The notes beneath the pieces are model-generated. The model searched no databases, had not been told where the DNA came from, and saw only the letters and a program-made list of their open reading frames with translations. A DNA stretch of 64,000 bases from Isoetes taiwanensis. Lineage: Eukaryota > Streptophyta > Lycopodiopsida > Isoetales > Isoetaceae. The translations under genes were made by a program, and so were the position numbers. Positions 45,272 through 55,189 of this stretch are shown here, piece by piece. Location of the stretch: assembly GCA_021234155.1 (NCBI GenBank), contig JAJEKV010000047.1, forward strand, positions 6,973,071 to 7,037,070, in the 5' to 3' direction. The number at the start of each line of letters is the position of its first letter. Position 1 is the stretch's first letter.

Positions 45272-46002
45272 AGGAAGGAAGGAACGAAGGTATTTTTATC
45301 ATCCACGGAGACCAATCGGTCTATGGGATCCAATACAAAAGCGCAGCAAGTGGATTACTACCCGGATTAAAAAACCCCCGCCCTGAAGGGTTTTCGAGGG
45401 AAAAACCGTGGCAGCAATCAGCCTGCTGACAAACTGTTCCAATATACGAAATGCAAAAAACACACAAATATATACACTCATGTACCGTAACCGTAGTGCC
45501 TGATCAGTGGGTATCCAGGCGGGGGCAAAGGTGGGCTCGCAGATCCAATACCTCCAGAATGTACGACCCCAGAGCACGTACTGACGGTGTGTTCATCAGC
45601 AAATGTAGGGGCAAGTCCGGCCGTACCAAGGGAACGTATCTGGCCCGGATCTCTCGAAAGTGTGAGACTCATCCTCAATGGCACCCGTTTGACAGCACTG
45701 ACAAAGCCTGTCCTGGCGGGGCTCCCCAATCCACCTGCCCTTCTCGATGCGGAGATGGTGGGCACCTGTGCGAATGGAGGCAATGAGTCTGCGCTTTTTC
45801 AGGGGCAGCTGGGAACGCAGGTAGAGCTGCGGGCCCCGGACCAACGCGGGGTTGATGTGCTCCTTGTAATGGGCCATTTTGACCTGCTCTAGAGCGCCGG
45901 GGTCCCAGAGCTTGGCAAGGAAGCAAGCGTCCAGGTACTCCCGCAGGCTGTCACGATCGGCCTCTGTGTCCACCTGCATGCATCTGTGCTCCTGGGGATA
46001 CC
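45272..46002 (-). mobile_element. Younger LINE 3' fragment nested in the old LINE
   Basis: (GGAA)n tail at 45272, stem-loop at 45375-45400, and minus-strand ALEQVKMAHYKEHINPALVR, LIASIRTGAHHLRIEKGRW, and CQCCQTGAIEDESHTFERSG (46000-45660). It interrupts the old LINE between its CTTFTVGG and VTEYKYLGID segments. It is close in sequence to the 40.4 kb copy. Confidence 0.88.
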
Positions 46003-47145
46003 ACCCACTGTAAATGTAGTGCAATCCTTGACACCCAACACCATGATTTTTGACTTGTTTACATTAATCTGCATTTGCTTCAATGTGCAAAAGGACTCAA
46101 GCACGTCTAGATGTCTCTGTAGCCCGCCTGCATCCCTAGATATCAACACTATATCATCTGCAAACATTAGCAATTGCAGTACATACTTGCCAAGCTTTGC
46201 TCCCAAGCCACCTAATCTCATCATCCAACATTCAAGTTCATCAATGAGTAGCCCAAAAAGAGTAGGAGAGCACGTGCAGCCCTGTTTAACTCCAATTGTG
46301 TTTTTTATTTGATCAGATCCTGAGAAAGAAAAAGAGAGCTCAACCAGAACATTGTTATAAAGACATGCAACTGCTTTTCTCAATTCTATAGGAACTTGCA
46401 ACCACTCAAGTCTTTCAGCAAGATGTGTACGATTCACTCTATCAAAGGCTTTGGTTAAATCTATAAATGCCAAAAACCTCTTATTGCCTGCACCCTTCTC
46501 TTCTTCTGTGATCACTCTTAAAGTGACTAAATGGTCCAAGGTAGAATGATTCATACGAAACCCTGCTTGCCCTGGTGATCTTATATTCTGCTCATCTGCC
46601 CAGCAAGAAATCTTATGCTCAAGCATTGAGGCAAAAAGTTTAGCAAATGTATTACTCACAAGAATGGTTCTATAGTTTCTTATGTTGTCTTTATCACCAG
46701 TCTTGTGCACCGGCACAACTCTATTTAGACACCATTCTGTAGGAAAAAACCCTCTCAAAAGTGCTTCATTACATAAATCTGCCAAAAGGCTATAGAGCTC
46801 ATCTCCTCCGCATTTAAAAAGCTCAATTGATATACCCTGTGAATCACATGTGCGCCCATTTTTCATTTTTTAAGGGCTATTTGTACATCTTCAAATCTGA
46901 ATATGGGTATAGCTTCTCCCGCACAATCAAGACTACCTATATCTATTGTGCTATATAACTCTGAAACCAGGGAAAGAGGATCATTTTTTGTTATATCACC
47001 AATTTCTGTATTACTAGATGACCTGTTCCAGAAACGTTTTGGATCCCTATCCACTTCTTGCATCATTTTTTCCTGGTGCTTGCGGTTCCAGTCTCTCTTT
47101 TTTTGCTTGACTAAATTCTTATATCGTTTATAAACCAGAGGATTA

Positions 47146-47550
47146 GTAGAATAGAATAGAACAGAATAGTTTTTTTTAAGTCCACGGAGACCAATAGGTC
47201 ATGGGACCCATACAATGGGCTAGTACAATCATTACTACTAGGATTAAAAAACCCCTGCCTCGAATGGTTTTCAAGGGAAAAACCTTTGCAGTAATGATGA
47301 TACTAGACAAGCTTAGATAATGATTACTGAGGGCTCAGTAATTGCAGACGTTTATCTAGAACCTCAAGTATGTATAATGCCAAGTCATGCACAGATGGTG
47401 CGCTGAGAAGTTGTGGGAGCGTGGAATGGAATGCTAGGGTCGAAAAATGATTCCGGACTATCTCAAAAGCAGGGCAACTCAAAAGAGTATGGCTTTCATC
47501 TTCAATAACCTGTAACTGGCAACAGGCATGGATTTCATGCACTCCTTTTT
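47146..47550 (-). mobile_element. Second younger LINE 3' fragment nested in the old LINE
   Basis: A TTCTA-type tail (47146-47167), stem-loop (47252-47277) and the C-terminal coding end (CCQLQVIEDESHTLLSCPAF, stop at 47324) are inserted between two parts of the old LINE linker. Confidence 0.88.
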
Positions 47551-48309
47551 TGCCTTAAGGCAATCCGCGTCAAACCATTTCTTATGGCAACTCCTCTTAG
47601 AGGGGATGTAGCCAAAGACATCTCCAACTGTACTGACTATTGCACTTATCAATCTGCTGCTTTTCTCTTCCAAGGATTTCTGTAAATGTATCTCCTCTAG
47701 TTTGGGTGCCAATGCATTTTCATATTTATCTGCCAATTTATATACAAGTTTTACTTTTGGGGGAGGAGATAAAGCAGCTGTGCATTCACAATGTTAGCAT
47801 TCAAGTGAAACATAAAAGGAGTATGATCCGAATCTGGATTTCTTTCTAGAAATGTGAAATCTGTTACATACCCGATTGCCTCTGGATCTCCAAGCAGAAG
47901 ATCAATAGTACTACGTCCATTAGGCTGGGTACAAGTAAAACAGTTTGTGCCTGGAAATCTCGCAAGACCATTGAAAACAATAAAGTTAAAGGATTCACAT
48001 AGATCAAGAACATGTGCACCCATCTTATTCTTTATAGTATCTGGCGACTGGCGTGGCCAACAAAATATGTCATCTGAATGTTCATTCAACCATAAAATGT
48101 TTCCTTCATCTGAAAGCAATGATGCTTGTCTACTGCCAATTCTTCCATTCAAGTCTCCAGTTATAAACACATTTCCATTTTGTCTGTATTTTGATATAAT
48201 AGTACCAAGAAAGAATCCTCAAAAATGTTTCTCTTCAAGATAAATTATGGTCATTAATGCTTAACACTGGACACTTGACATAACACAGTGTCCAACATAA
48301 AAGTTTCTC

Positions 48310-48830
48310 AATAAATGCTGACGGAGATGCAACAATTGGTCGAAGAAGTTCGAGGCCATGTCTTGGCAGCAAGAAGACAAAAGAGCATAGTCAATAAGAA
48401 CAGAACCAAAAGGAAATTCCAAGTAGAGGATAATGTTGGCTCAAAATAAAAGTCAAGCAAGAAAACCTCCACATCGGCAATTGCAAAAACCTTGCTTCAA
48501 GTTAGGCGGGACCATTCCAAATCATTCAAAAGATAGGTAATAAATCCTATAAATTGGATCTCCCCACACACTTGACCGTTCATAAAGTCTTTCACATAAG
48601 CCTTCTTAAGAAGCATACCCCTAATCCAAAGGAGATATTGGAGACTCCAACTTTATTGGTAATGATCGAGGAACACCTTGAGATTGTTCCAAAAGCTCTT
48701 CTTGATAAAGCATATAAGAAAACAAGAAGATCTTAAGTCCTCCAATATTTGGTCAAGTGGAAATACTTATCAGTGAAGATGCGATGTGCATACTTAAATT
48801 TGATCATTAAAAACAATACCCACAGTTTAC
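48310..48830 (+). pseudogene. Ty3/gypsy integrase C-terminus with chromodomain-like end
   Basis: Plus-strand frames read MQQLVEEVRGHVLAARRQK (48318-48375), then YKLDLPTHLTVHKVFHISLL (48550-48610), the well-known end of gypsy integrase, and YLVKWKYLS (about 48750), which fits a chromodomain-type LVKWKGY motif. Stops and frameshifts are present. RNase H and the integrase core are missing between here and 44222, apart from the inserted LINE. Confidence 0.75.
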
Positions 48831-49703
48831 GAACAATGCAAGGGACAACTCGTCATCGATATTATCGACATCAAAAGAGACGGTGAGTGCATGCATTCAA
48901 CATAGATCTGGCAATTAAGGATAAAAAAAGTGTATGCATTCATCTATAAGTAATCGGGATGCATGTAGAGGCAAGCATGTGGTCATGCGAGATAATGGGA
49001 TCATTTTTAATGTTCTTTATGCCATGATTTAATGCCTATAGGTTAAGTAAGCATGCATGAGTCCTAGAGCAGAGATCATGGATAAGTGCATGATAGGAAC
49101 CATCTAGAGTCTATGTCTATTATGGAGGATAAGCCATCTCCTACGCCAAGGGCAACGAAAGATCTACGAAAGGTGTAGACATTAGCCATGCATTCATCTT
49201 TGGCATGATAGGACACATCTCCACGGCCATTATGGGGGAGCATCCTCCCCCTATGCTGGGGAAATGTTGCATTCATGCATGTTAAATAAAAAAAAAAGGG
49301 GATGGACCCTTAGAAAACCACAATTTATTAATTAAACTAACATGACGTGCTACTTGGTGGGCCAATAGAAGCAATGGCAACAAACGGATGGGAGCACATC
49401 ACGACAGGAATAGGAGTTATAAGATTTTGTCTTAATTTGTGACTTCTAAATACATTATTATGTTATTATAGTGTAAGACTTGTTAAGGCTATATAATTTT
49501 GTATGTATGTGAATATAGCCTTTACATTTACCGATATAATTAAATATCATAAGTTATTTTTATAATAAATTCTAAGTGTTAATTAAAATACTGTTACTCT
49601 TGCATAATGTTGACGCGGGTTCGTTTCATAAAATACTGTTATTGTTGCATAATGTTGATGCAGGTCCGTTTCACCTTATGTAATGCTACGGACAACATTA
49701 TGC
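48831..49703. other. Between gypsy pol and LTR, non-coding
   Basis: No frame recognised. A short direct repeat, TGTTGCATAATGTTGATGCA and a close variant, occurs just upstream of the polypurine tract (about 49598-49665). Confidence 0.45.
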
Positions 49704-49717
49704 TAAGGGGGGGAGAA
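49704..49717 (+). other. Polypurine tract of gypsy element
   Basis: AAGGGGGGGAGAA immediately precedes the TG that begins the LTR, the standard layout for plus-strand priming. Confidence 0.75.
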
Positions 49718-51182
49718 TGCGACGTTTCCCTAGAATATACGATATAAATACATATATCCTAGGCCCACGTCACTATACAAATCTACATTATAGACTTGTA
49801 TGCACCAAGTGTGGGGGCATGGCCAAGTTATTTACATAACTTAGCCAACCTTAAGAGATGACCCATTTCCACATGGCTTCACTCTATAGGTGACCCGCCA
49901 TATGGACGCGCCCTATTGGAGCCAAGTGGCCCACATGTAAACCCTAACACATAAAAGGCCAAACCCTAAACCTAGACCACTTTTGGCTCCACCAACTTCT
50001 GATCCACCAATTCGTGCCCACTGCTTCGATTCGAGGATCGTCTTCAATAGCCGAGGTTGCAGTAGCAGTCCAAAAGCGCAAGCGTAGCAGAGGAGGGTCA
50101 TCTACTCGAACCACCTGCTAGAGATGGAGAACCAGGGAGCCAGAGGCAGCTCATCAGGAGCAGGTACGTCGAGTAGACTCCAGTTGAGTTGCACATTGTG
50201 TCCTAGTAGAGCCATTCTAGAACCTATTGTTTTGAGCATGAACCATAATCAATGAACTATAAGTTAGATGTATGTGATTAGGATCAGTTGTTATCCTTCT
50301 TATTTATCATGTTATATTGATATATAATGATGGTTCCTCTTGTGTATTGGGAAAGGGGGTAGAGACCTAGTAGCCATTATTTAGATGATGCTCCTAGTTT
50401 AAACCCATTAATTCCCATTATTATGCGGCCCGCATAGAGCCCACCTGGCTACGGAGGCTATGGAGTGATTGAGCACCACACAACGGGGTCAGTGGTACAG
50501 TGGAGGGAGGACCCTGCTAAGCGCGGCTACTTGGATCCCATAGCGGGCTAGGCTCATAGTCGATCTCGTGTGAGCCGGGTATGGGTCCGACACTCCCTCG
50601 GTCAATGGTGTCGCACTGACTCTCAAGAGTAAGTGTTGGCTTGGCTCTTGTTTTGGGAAGTTCAGTCGAGTATGGACGTGTGTCGCCACGATCCTCTAGC
50701 TGCCCATGGAGCCGGTGCACTCCAGGAAGGGGAGATGCAACCCTTCCTACCCCATCGGACAGGGGAGATGCAACCTAGTGTAGTCTCACTGGGTGATACC
50801 ATGAGATTGTGTCTCCGGTAGGTTACAGTCATGACAGAGCCTGATTTAGCCTATCTGCAAAGTATGCACAGGAGGGGCGGATGGAGTGGTCAACCCTAGC
50901 CATTGTCTATTGCCAACCCAAGCATTGCCATAACTCGGTCTATTCTATCTGGAGGCCCCCAGCCGTCAGTCGACTCCCCTTGAGTCTAAGCCCTAGGTAG
51001 GAGCCTCTATTTGATATATTTTATGCATTTGTTGTATTATTGTATTTGATGACATGGATGGGTGGATAATCACTACCTTTCGAGGTAGTTTGTTGTTATT
51101 ATATTGCTAGTGCAGTTGTATATTTTGCTTCCGCTGACATAGGGACCCCTAGAGGACGGGATGGAATGACACCTCTGTGTCT
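49718..51182 (+). mobile_element. 3' LTR of the gypsy element (end undefined)
   Basis: It begins TGCGACGTTTCCC directly after the polypurine tract. It contains a TATA-like CACATAAAAGGCC (about 49950) as a candidate promoter. Part of it recurs inverted at 4380-4600. The CA end was not identified. The DNA transposon at 51183 may lie within or just beyond the LTR. Confidence 0.6.
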
Positions 51183-51211
51183 GGGTGAAAGTATGCTGGT
51201 GGGTAGCAAAA
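51183..51211 (+). repeat. Left terminal inverted repeat
   Basis: 29 bp, perfect reverse complement of 58901-58929. Confidence 0.92.
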
Positions 51212-51296
51212 GCATGCGTCCGGACGCATGCTTATAGCAAGGTTTTAGCCCGCTTAAAGCACCCCTGCTTTTGCTTAATTTGGGGTGCTTTAAGCG
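51210..51296. repeat. Subterminal palindrome and inverted repeat
   Basis: A perfect 24-bp palindrome (51210-51233, half-site AAGCATGCGTCC) abuts the left TIR. After it, 15-bp arms CGCTTAAAGCACCCC (51251-51265) and its exact complement (51282-51296) form a second stem with a 16-base loop. Such subterminal structures could be transposase-binding or strand-transfer sites. Confidence 0.85.
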
Positions 51297-51439
51297 TAAC
51301 TGCCCGTCATTTTTTTTACGCCCTTCATGTACTAACACGTCCACCTCACGAATGAACCGTTAGGATAATGATTGTGGGTTTTTGGCTGGATTTTCGCGCG
51401 AGTGGTGTGGTAGTACGTTGCAAATTGGATTACTTCGTC

Positions 51440-54400
51440 ATGGGCCGCGAAAATTCTCCCTCCAATTCAATTATCCTCCCTCTCTCGGGAATTTCATGGG
51501 CTCCTCGACACGGCCTGGAGGCAATCACGCGTTTAGCATTGGATTTTCGGCCTGATGAATCCCAATACAGTGTTCCAAATTTGTTGGATGTCAATCCAAC
51601 ACAGGAAATATCACGTGAAGATCCAGTTTCCTCTGCAATTTACAAGAAATTGGATGCAGAGAGAAAGAGAGAATACAGATTAAGGAATAAGATGAAAAAG
51701 CAAGCGGTTGAAGCGGGAGGATCTCGAGCATGAGACGCTTGAGCAAGAAATAGCCAAGCAAGTAGTTGATTACTTCAATAAGCTCACCAAAAAGCATTCA
51801 CCGTAACTCAAGGCTGATGTGATGAAGAGGGTGGTTCATCACCACGAAATGGAAATCTCGAGAACACGGACTTTTGCCAAATCCAAAGGAGTGCAAGGCG
51901 GTGGGAGTCTTTGCTCAACAACTTGAAATGCATAATGGCAGCCACAAAGAGGCTAAGGAACCATGATATTTGGAGAGCCGGAACCTCAACACTTGTGATG
52001 GCTTCTTCCACAAATTCGAGATGCAATTCCACTATGGCGGGGCTGTTAGGTACATCTATTTCTTGTCTTCATGCCCGTGCTTCTTCATGCTTTCAAGTGC
52101 TTTGTATCCACTGAGTGATTTGTTTGGGATATGTTCATTGATACATGTGCAATATTTCTTATATGATAGGTTGCATGAGGTCAACAATTGCAACTGCTGC
52201 ATTAAGGAAATCGGAAGCCTTCCTTGGAAATGGTCCGTGGTCTGCTTTCCAAAAGAGGTTGAGGTACGATTCTCTCACCCCTGCTTGCAAGCAAAGCATA
52301 GCGAATTCGGAAAGAAAATCGCCAGAGTCTCTCCTTGCAAGAAAGATGTTGTGAACACTTGTTGGAGAGTCGGGGCTTCAATTTCTTATCCCTTGCACCT
52401 TCCTCGGAGGTCACGGGTATAAGTTTCCATACAAACTTTTTTTTCTCGCTATTTCTAACCAAAGGCCACCATTCACCAAGCAGACTATATCAACAATACA
52501 AAAGGGACATCCCGAACACCTGTTTGCTTAAAGGCTTTCGAGAAGTTGAAGCCTATTTATGTGAAGAAAGTATCGAAAGGGAAACCCGTTGTTGCATATA
52601 CCATATGAAGTTGGAGTATGCCGGTAGCAATGAATGCATTAAGGTCAAAAACCGGATTCCATGGTGAAGAGTGCAAGTGCACCGCGAGGTCCGGTGGACC
52701 GGTGAGAAGTGTTCCGCCACCAACATACGTGATGACTCAACCAAATGAGCTCGGAGGGTCGCGGGTTTGCAACAAGAGCGAGGGTGAAGAATGGTATAAA
52801 CATGATCGCTTGATGCGGACATGTCGGAAGTGGCACTAAAAGTCTTCCTATATGTCCAAGAGAAAGAGAGAATCACGAAGTTCTTGCTTGAATGGAAGAC
52901 GTTTGAAAAGGTAATACTCTCTTTATTGTTTGTCAAGCATGCCGATATGTGCGGTCATGCTACCGACCATCGCTTTTGTGCTTTCAACTTGCGCTTGATC
53001 TTCTTTTTATGCTACGCACCTTGTTCTGATTCCAAAGTGGAGACGAAGAAGCGATGGAGTTGCGTACCGCGTTACCAAGGAAGTGCCGGTGGCAGCCAGA
53101 AAGAAAAGATCTAATGCCACCAAGAAGGGAAACCAAAGTAAGAAGTCCAAGGTAGCTGGTGGGACACTCACCAAGTCAGCAGCACAAGCCGAGAAGAATG
53201 GAAACAAAAGTAAGAAATCCAAGGTACTGGTAGGACACGTACCAAGTCGCAAAGACAAGTTGAGAAGAAGGGAAACAAAAGTAAGAAATCCAAGGCAATT
53301 TGGTGGGACACAAACTGAAGGTTGCAGCACAAGATGAGACCTCAAATGGCAAGGGGAAAAAAAAAAAAGGACCAAAGCCGGTTCTTAGATTGTCTTACAA
53401 GAGAACGGCAAAGTGAAGGCTTTCATTTCATATCGTGTTCCACGTTGAAGATATTCGTGTCACACAAATTGAGGGGGCTAGGTGGCGTGCCATGCAATTC
53501 AAGAGGTGCTTGGACAATATCCAAGATGGCACCATTGTTTTCAGAATTGATTTTTTTGAGAATTACAAAGATCAAAATACAAAGGGAGGTTCAAAGAAGA
53601 TTGGCACAATGACCAAATAACAATTCTCGCCCACATCACGTATAGGATGGGACTGACTCTGGGATCGAAAAGCTATTGAAGGAAACCCATTTTACTTGAG
53701 TGATGACAAGATTCATGACACTCTTTTTGTGCAACACTTGCCTTAGAAAGCACAATTCATGGCTAGTATCAAATGGTGTAGAATTCTCCGGGCATATAGT
53801 TTGGTCGGATGGTTGTTCTAGCCAATTCAAATCTGCGGAGACCATTCTATTTCCTACCAAGATATCACCACGAGCTAGGGAAGGAAATAATATGGAATTT
53901 CTTTGGGACAGCCCATGGTAAGGGAGAGCACGATGGGCAAGGGGCAGTCCTCAAAGGGGCATTCACTAGAGAGCGACTCAAGTATGATGGAGTGAGATTT
54001 AGGGGTGTTGGCTTGATGCCCGTGAATTCGCTATGAGTTGGAATGAAGGTGCCAAAGAACGGGGACATCAAGAGGTAATATGCTTTCATCCGCATTCATC
54101 CGCTTTTACGCGTGCTTTCATCTGCTTCACAAAGTGCTTTTATATGCTTTTATCTGCTGTGTAATGCTGTAATGTGCCTCTGTACTGTATGTGAACTGCA
54201 ATAGTTGTTGCCGGCTTTTTGCAGGCACTTTTGGTTCATTGGAAAGGATGATGTTGATAGGACAGACCGGCTGGATCGTGCTGTGGTAGAAGGGACGAAG
54301 GAAATACACAAAGATCGGGACATACTTGGCCAAATCAAGCAATGGGGTGGCTCATAGAGGTTTAAGTTGTTTCGTGGTAACCGTTTGAAAGGAAAACGGG

Positions 54401-54856
54401 TCATCTTGTGTGAACAAGCAGAGGTTAAAGAATTGGAAATATGTTACTCTAAAGCCAGAAAAGTCTACTGGTGAAGGTACTGAAGACGAAATCGATGAGG
54501 CATTTTTTGAAGGTGATGGAGAATGGCTTAGTGGAAACATAGAGGAAGGTGATAACTTTGTTGTTGTAGCCGCAGGAGGGAAATCGGAGAATGCAGATTT
54601 CTATGTGGTCAAATGTGTTAAGCCGAGGCATATCCTTGTGTAATTGTCAAGGATAGTCGGGTCGACCTTCAATGTCGATGAACATGTGTTGGCTGGTTTG
54701 TACTATGTTTGTCCGCCCGATGGTACTTGGGAGCTACTTGAAGACAAAGGTCCGACCTTCCAAAGATATCATCACGTATCAGCCATCAAGTTTGAGATGA
54801 ATCGATTCCCGGCACTAACAGATTTTCCCTTGATCGGGCTACTCACCGGATGATCC
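51440..54856 (+). pseudogene. Transposase of the TIR element, decayed
   Basis: Plus-strand frames, joined by introns and frameshifts, give an ordered set of motifs. First is a charged N-terminal part (REDPVSSAIYKKLDAERKRE, about 51616-51680). Then RLRYDSLTPACKQSIANSER (52258-52318), then ETRCCIYHMKLEYA (52580-52620) and FHGEECKCTA (52650-52680). Then VWSDGCSSQFKSA (53800-53840) followed in another frame by WNFFGTAHGKGEHDGQGAVL (53895-53955), and a C-terminal block with FYVVKCVKPRH (54600-54630) and VLAGLYYV. The CCxYH, SDGCSSQFKS and HGKGEHDG motifs occur in this order in transposon-encoded proteins I know from non-seed plants and algae; the aspartates are candidates for the catalytic acids. 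Stops and frameshifts interrupt it. Confidence 0.65.
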
Positions 54857-55189
54857 TTTGATACCGCCATATGAAGGTTGAATATGCTTTGACCTAGTTG
54901 TTTTATCATTTTAACAGTCTCAGAAGTTACTTGTGTACTTGTCTCAAATTTTGATCATTATATTGGAGACAATGCTTGTCAGAGTATTGGAGTCTTTTAG
55001 TATTGGAAACAATGCTTGTAGTAGTCTTTGTATTGGAGTATTTTAGTAACCGGAAACAATGCTTGTAGTATTGCAGAGTAAGCTTGATATATATTACGTA
55101 AAATTGTACACTCAACATTTGAGACATCTTACAAGATCACTCAATACTCAAGATATAACACAAAGTAATCGTGCATATATTACAAAAAG
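54857..55189. other. Short-repeat spacer between the convergent genes of the transposon
   Basis: ACAATGCTTGT recurs at about 54968, 55008 and 55045, with GTATTGGAG between, a short degenerate tandem repeat. No gene is seen. Confidence 0.6.

Larger units (their letters stand above)
44222..48240 (-). mobile_element. Old non-L1 LINE split by two younger LINE fragments
   Basis: The minus-strand order is: endonuclease C-terminus (FITGDLNGRIGS to NPDSDHTPFMF, 48170-47800), a linker (47736-47550), continuing at about 47140 with WNRKHQEKMMQEVDRDPKRF, and the reverse transcriptase (46866-46003: SQGISIELFKCGG, FIDLTKAFDRVNR, GVKQGCTCSPTLFG, FADDIVLIS). After the second interruption come EYKYLGIDM, KPIILYGSPVWG (about 45090) and the C-terminal domain HHLHIETGRWNGTPRNERFC to EKHGFLECSAYENIRDRY (44650-44490). 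The 3' tail is (AATTT)n at about 44222-44255. The 5' end is truncated within the endonuclease. It sits inside the gypsy remnant. Confidence 0.85.
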
